A DNA stretch of 64,000 bases from NCBI RefSeq assembly GCF_028389875.1, contig NC_084665.1, positions 6,325,501-6,389,500 on the forward strand, written 5' to 3'. Below, one piece after another: positions 60,944 through 64,000 of the stretch. Within the stretch, counting starts at the first letter, position 1; the number at the start of each line of letters is the position of its first letter. Both the position numbers and the translations under genes were made by a program. The notes beneath the pieces were generated by a model. That model saw only the letters and a list, made by a program, of their open reading frames with translations. It was not told the DNA's origin and made no database searches. This stretch comes from Rhea pennata. Lineage: Eukaryota; Chordata; Aves; Rheiformes; Rheidae.

Positions 60944-63900
60944 CTGCAAATTGACAAGTTACAATACATTAGTAAGTCAATGCTCAGGACACTACATTTC
61001 TGAAGTAAAGTCTCAAGCTGAGCTCTCATTCCCAGCAGCAGGAATGATGCAGGTGCCATAGGCCAACTTTGAAAAGCGAACTTTTCATGACACATTTGCA
61101 GACAATGAGGTAAACAGCAGATAAACTCCCTGTCCACTTGCATGAGCTTTGGGCATCATGTACATTTCAGAATTCCAGCAGTCTGCAAGTTTTAAGAAAT
61201 CTGTCACAAAAGAACTGTTTTTCACCAGTTCTCTTTTCAAGGCTTCTCAAGTGTAACTTCTATTGAAAACCAAGGGCCTTTGCTCTCTTCTCATACAGGA
61301 AAGATTAATTAGTTTGAAATAAGCTTCAAAGAGGACAAAAGACATTTTTAGAACTCTGCCTTCTTATACCATTGTTTTCTAACTTTTCTTGCTTGTACAC
61401 ATTCACCTAGTATGTAACCCAAGAGTTACATGCATCAGCACAAGAAGTTATATGAACTTCTAATTCCAACACATCATACTACCAGTTTTAATCCTAAAAT
61501 ACAGCACAAGCTTCTTAAAGTGCTTACTCACTGCTTGCAAGAGGGGGAAAAAATCTTAAGTATGTGCAAGGCCTAACACTGAGGGGCAGGGAGAATCAAT
61601 TTCTGGTTTCATGCACCTGTTATGACACATTTTGAAAGTAACTGTTTCAAAAAAAGTTAACAGCATAATAGGAACTTATTTTAGACATACTTAAGGAATT
61701 GATCCTGAGTTGACTCTAGACAAAGTAGCATTTACTATCTAGAAATGACTTGGCTCAAGTGGCAAACTTAGGTTTTAGTGTTTTGATTCCTGAAGACAAC
61801 AATATGAAAAGTACACAGTCAGCAAGGGACATAGCATAGTACAGGCAGTCTGAAGCGAAGTGTGGTGCAAGCTACCCAAGTAATTTTAATACATTCTCTG
61901 AAATGCTAAGCATTAGAGGTAAGAAAAAAAAAACTCAAGATACCAACTTCCTATGCACTCTAAACATAAGAGGAGCACTACACCTGCAGTTTACCTCTTC
62001 CCATGCTGATGGATGATTAAAAATTAAGGCAACACAACCTTTCAGACATACAGCACATTAGTACCACTACCTGCTTTCCTGACTTCTAGAATTCAGGAGT
62101 TACTGGGTTGAAGCCTAAAAAAGTTTGTGATCTGTCCAGATCAAGTCTCTCCTCTTGGCCAAGTACCACAACACTGACATTTGTTCCACAGAAAAACTCT
62201 ACCATTGGCCTGATTCCAGTTTACCTATGAAGCAGCAATAAGGTTTTGCATTTTCAGAATTGCCTTCAACTCCAAATTTACATTTTGTCACACTGCATCA
62301 GAAACCCAGAAGCACAAATCTAACTGGGCTATCTTCCTAACAGTTACATATTTGGGGACATCACGGCATGGACTGTAAGTCGGGCCTGCGTTCTCAAGCA
62401 CTACTTTTATCAAGACAAGCAAGTAGCCATCTTCAGTGACACTAAGCACTGCATGCAGGTATCTTATATAGCCCCCAGGCTTCCTGCAAAAGCAGCCCAA
62501 GAACAGTGCTCTCTTGCAAGATGTGTTATAGACATGAGAGAACGTACCACATTTGATTCACCTGTGGCAGAGCCCCTGCCAGTGCTTGTAGGATATGCCA
62601 GTCATTTCTGCCAGACTTTGCACCTCAGATCCCATCCTCAGCAAAAGACTTACGAATAGTGCTCCAGTGCAGTTTTGTGGATGTATTGAGACGAGTCAGT
62701 TACTATGAAGCTGAAAGACTGGTAACATGACTTTGACCCTGCAGTTCTTTGAGAGGCTGTCTCTTTTGCAGTGAGGCAAGATGCTGTCAGAAGTGGCTAA
62801 CCAGAGCAGACATTTCCATTTCCAATCATCAACTGTGCTGCCTCAGCCAGTAGCACTAGATCTTTTTTCCGTTAAAGTGTTGAATCAAGTACAAACTAGC
62901 TTAGTGCTTAGTTTGAACAGCAAATGAATGTAAGTGCTTAAATCCTAAGTAGCAATGCCTGAACTCCATTATCTAAACAGGTTTGCAAAATGGCTCCTAG
63001 CATCACCTTGAACTAAGACTAGCTGACAAAGCAGGCCAAATTCAATTGCACTAACAGGCGTGACAACTGCAAGGAGCAACTAGTCTGGGAGTACAAAAGC
63101 TTTTGTACTCCCAGACATTAAACTAGTCCTCCTTTTCTGAAACAGTTTACATAACATACTTTGGTTCATACAGTTATCACCCTTTGTAGGCCAAAGGATT
63201 TGGAAAAATACCCCTGGCAGGGCATAAAGGTGAGAAACCAGTTTTGCCCATCAGAAAGCCTTCAGTTTCACAGCCTAGAAACATAAAGGGAGTAACTCTA
63301 TTGATAAAAACACTAAGATTAGATAGCTCCAAGGAAAGACTTGTACTGTAGCAAACAGATATACAAAGTATCCACATAGATGCACAAAGTACCCAAGCAA
63401 CAAGTTTAACTTGGTTATTTCAAACAGCCTCCAATTCATTTAATTGAGTATTTCACTTTAACTGCAGTAGCTAACAGTTATGCAAACTGAGGCAGACTAA
63501 AACAGTCTGAAGCAACATCTGCAATTTCTCTTCATTCAGTCAGAGCCAGATGTTGACCATCTTTTCCTATCTGGAAGTCAGCAGAACCCTAGCAGGCCTC
63601 AAAGTGCTTGCTGCAGCAACATCTTTCTGCCAGTAAGCTGTCATTCAAGGTCTCCTCAAGTCAAGAAGCCTTCTGAACAAAGTAAAGTGATATTTTATCA
63701 TTAGTTATTTCTAAACAAGCAGATTTTCCCTATCACAAATAGATAGTACTATCAAAAACCAGAAGACAATACTTTCCTTAAAAGTTTGCAACATCTTGTT
63801 AATAGCTTTCTGCACTTCTGCAGCACTTAGCTTGATGCATTGGACTTGGCTTTCAAATTTCTGCCGGTAAGTGAAATCTAATTGAAGAGGACCTGAGAAT

Positions 63901-64000
63901 AAGTCTCTTTTGTTCCCTCTGAGCTTTTTCCTCCAAAAACTTGCCAGCCTAATGTAGGTAGGTTGAGAACTTTCAGCTATATAAGGACTATTATCACCAT
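60944..64000 (-). other. ATL2: ATL2 first intron, running off the window
   Basis: AT-rich intronic DNA upstream of the acidic-leader exon. I see no coding exon matching the ATL2 N-terminus, so the first exon and promoter lie beyond the right edge. The only notable structure is the palindrome at 63083-63116. Confidence 0.7.
63083..63116. repeat. Perfect 34-bp palindrome
   Basis: Two 17-bp arms, GTCTGGGAGTACAAAAG and its exact reverse complement, meet with no spacer at AAAAGCTTTT. ACTAGT hexamers flank the structure at 79-84 and 122-127 of 63000-63199. It can form a cruciform or hairpin. Confidence 0.97.

Overview
The window looks like nuclear DNA from a bird, or less likely another sauropsid. 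It has short vertebrate-type exons with GT/AG introns, CpG-island promoters and degraded CR1 LINE remnants. Three protein-coding genes are clear and a fourth is decayed at its 5' end. All were recognised from conserved protein sequence compared by memory with the human orthologues; no search was run. There are no prokaryotic, viral or CRISPR features.

Layout: (1) 1-3.26 kb is upstream sequence with an unassigned CpG island. (2) 3.58-6.32 kb (+) is GINS1 (PSF1), complete in seven coding exons, with a strikingly palindromic E2F/CCAAT/GC-box promoter. (3) 8.69-22.34 kb (-) is NINL (ninein-like), convergent with GINS1 as in human. Its coiled-coil body is open across 16 phase-compatible exons, but its EF-hand region (23.9-25.1 kb) carries frameshifts, a stop and a tandem duplication. 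(4) 26.8-35.1 kb (+) is EIF4A3, complete in 12 coding exons, with a CpG-island promoter bearing NRF1 sites. (5) 35.1-39.4 kb is a non-coding interval containing a Z-DNA-prone tract. (6) 39.5-60.94 kb (-) is ATL2 (atlastin-2). All coding exons but the first are present, with two alternative last exons; the gene continues past the right edge.

The genes do not form one pathway. GINS1 acts in replication initiation, NINL at the centrosome, EIF4A3 in the exon junction complex and ATL2 in ER membrane fusion. As I recall, their human orthologues lie on 20p11 (GINS1, NINL), 17q25 (EIF4A3) and 2p22 (ATL2), so the NINL-EIF4A3 side of the locus may be a rearrangement junction. Its proximity to the decayed NINL 5' end is the most interesting pattern here. 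I found no evidence of a wholly new biological system.
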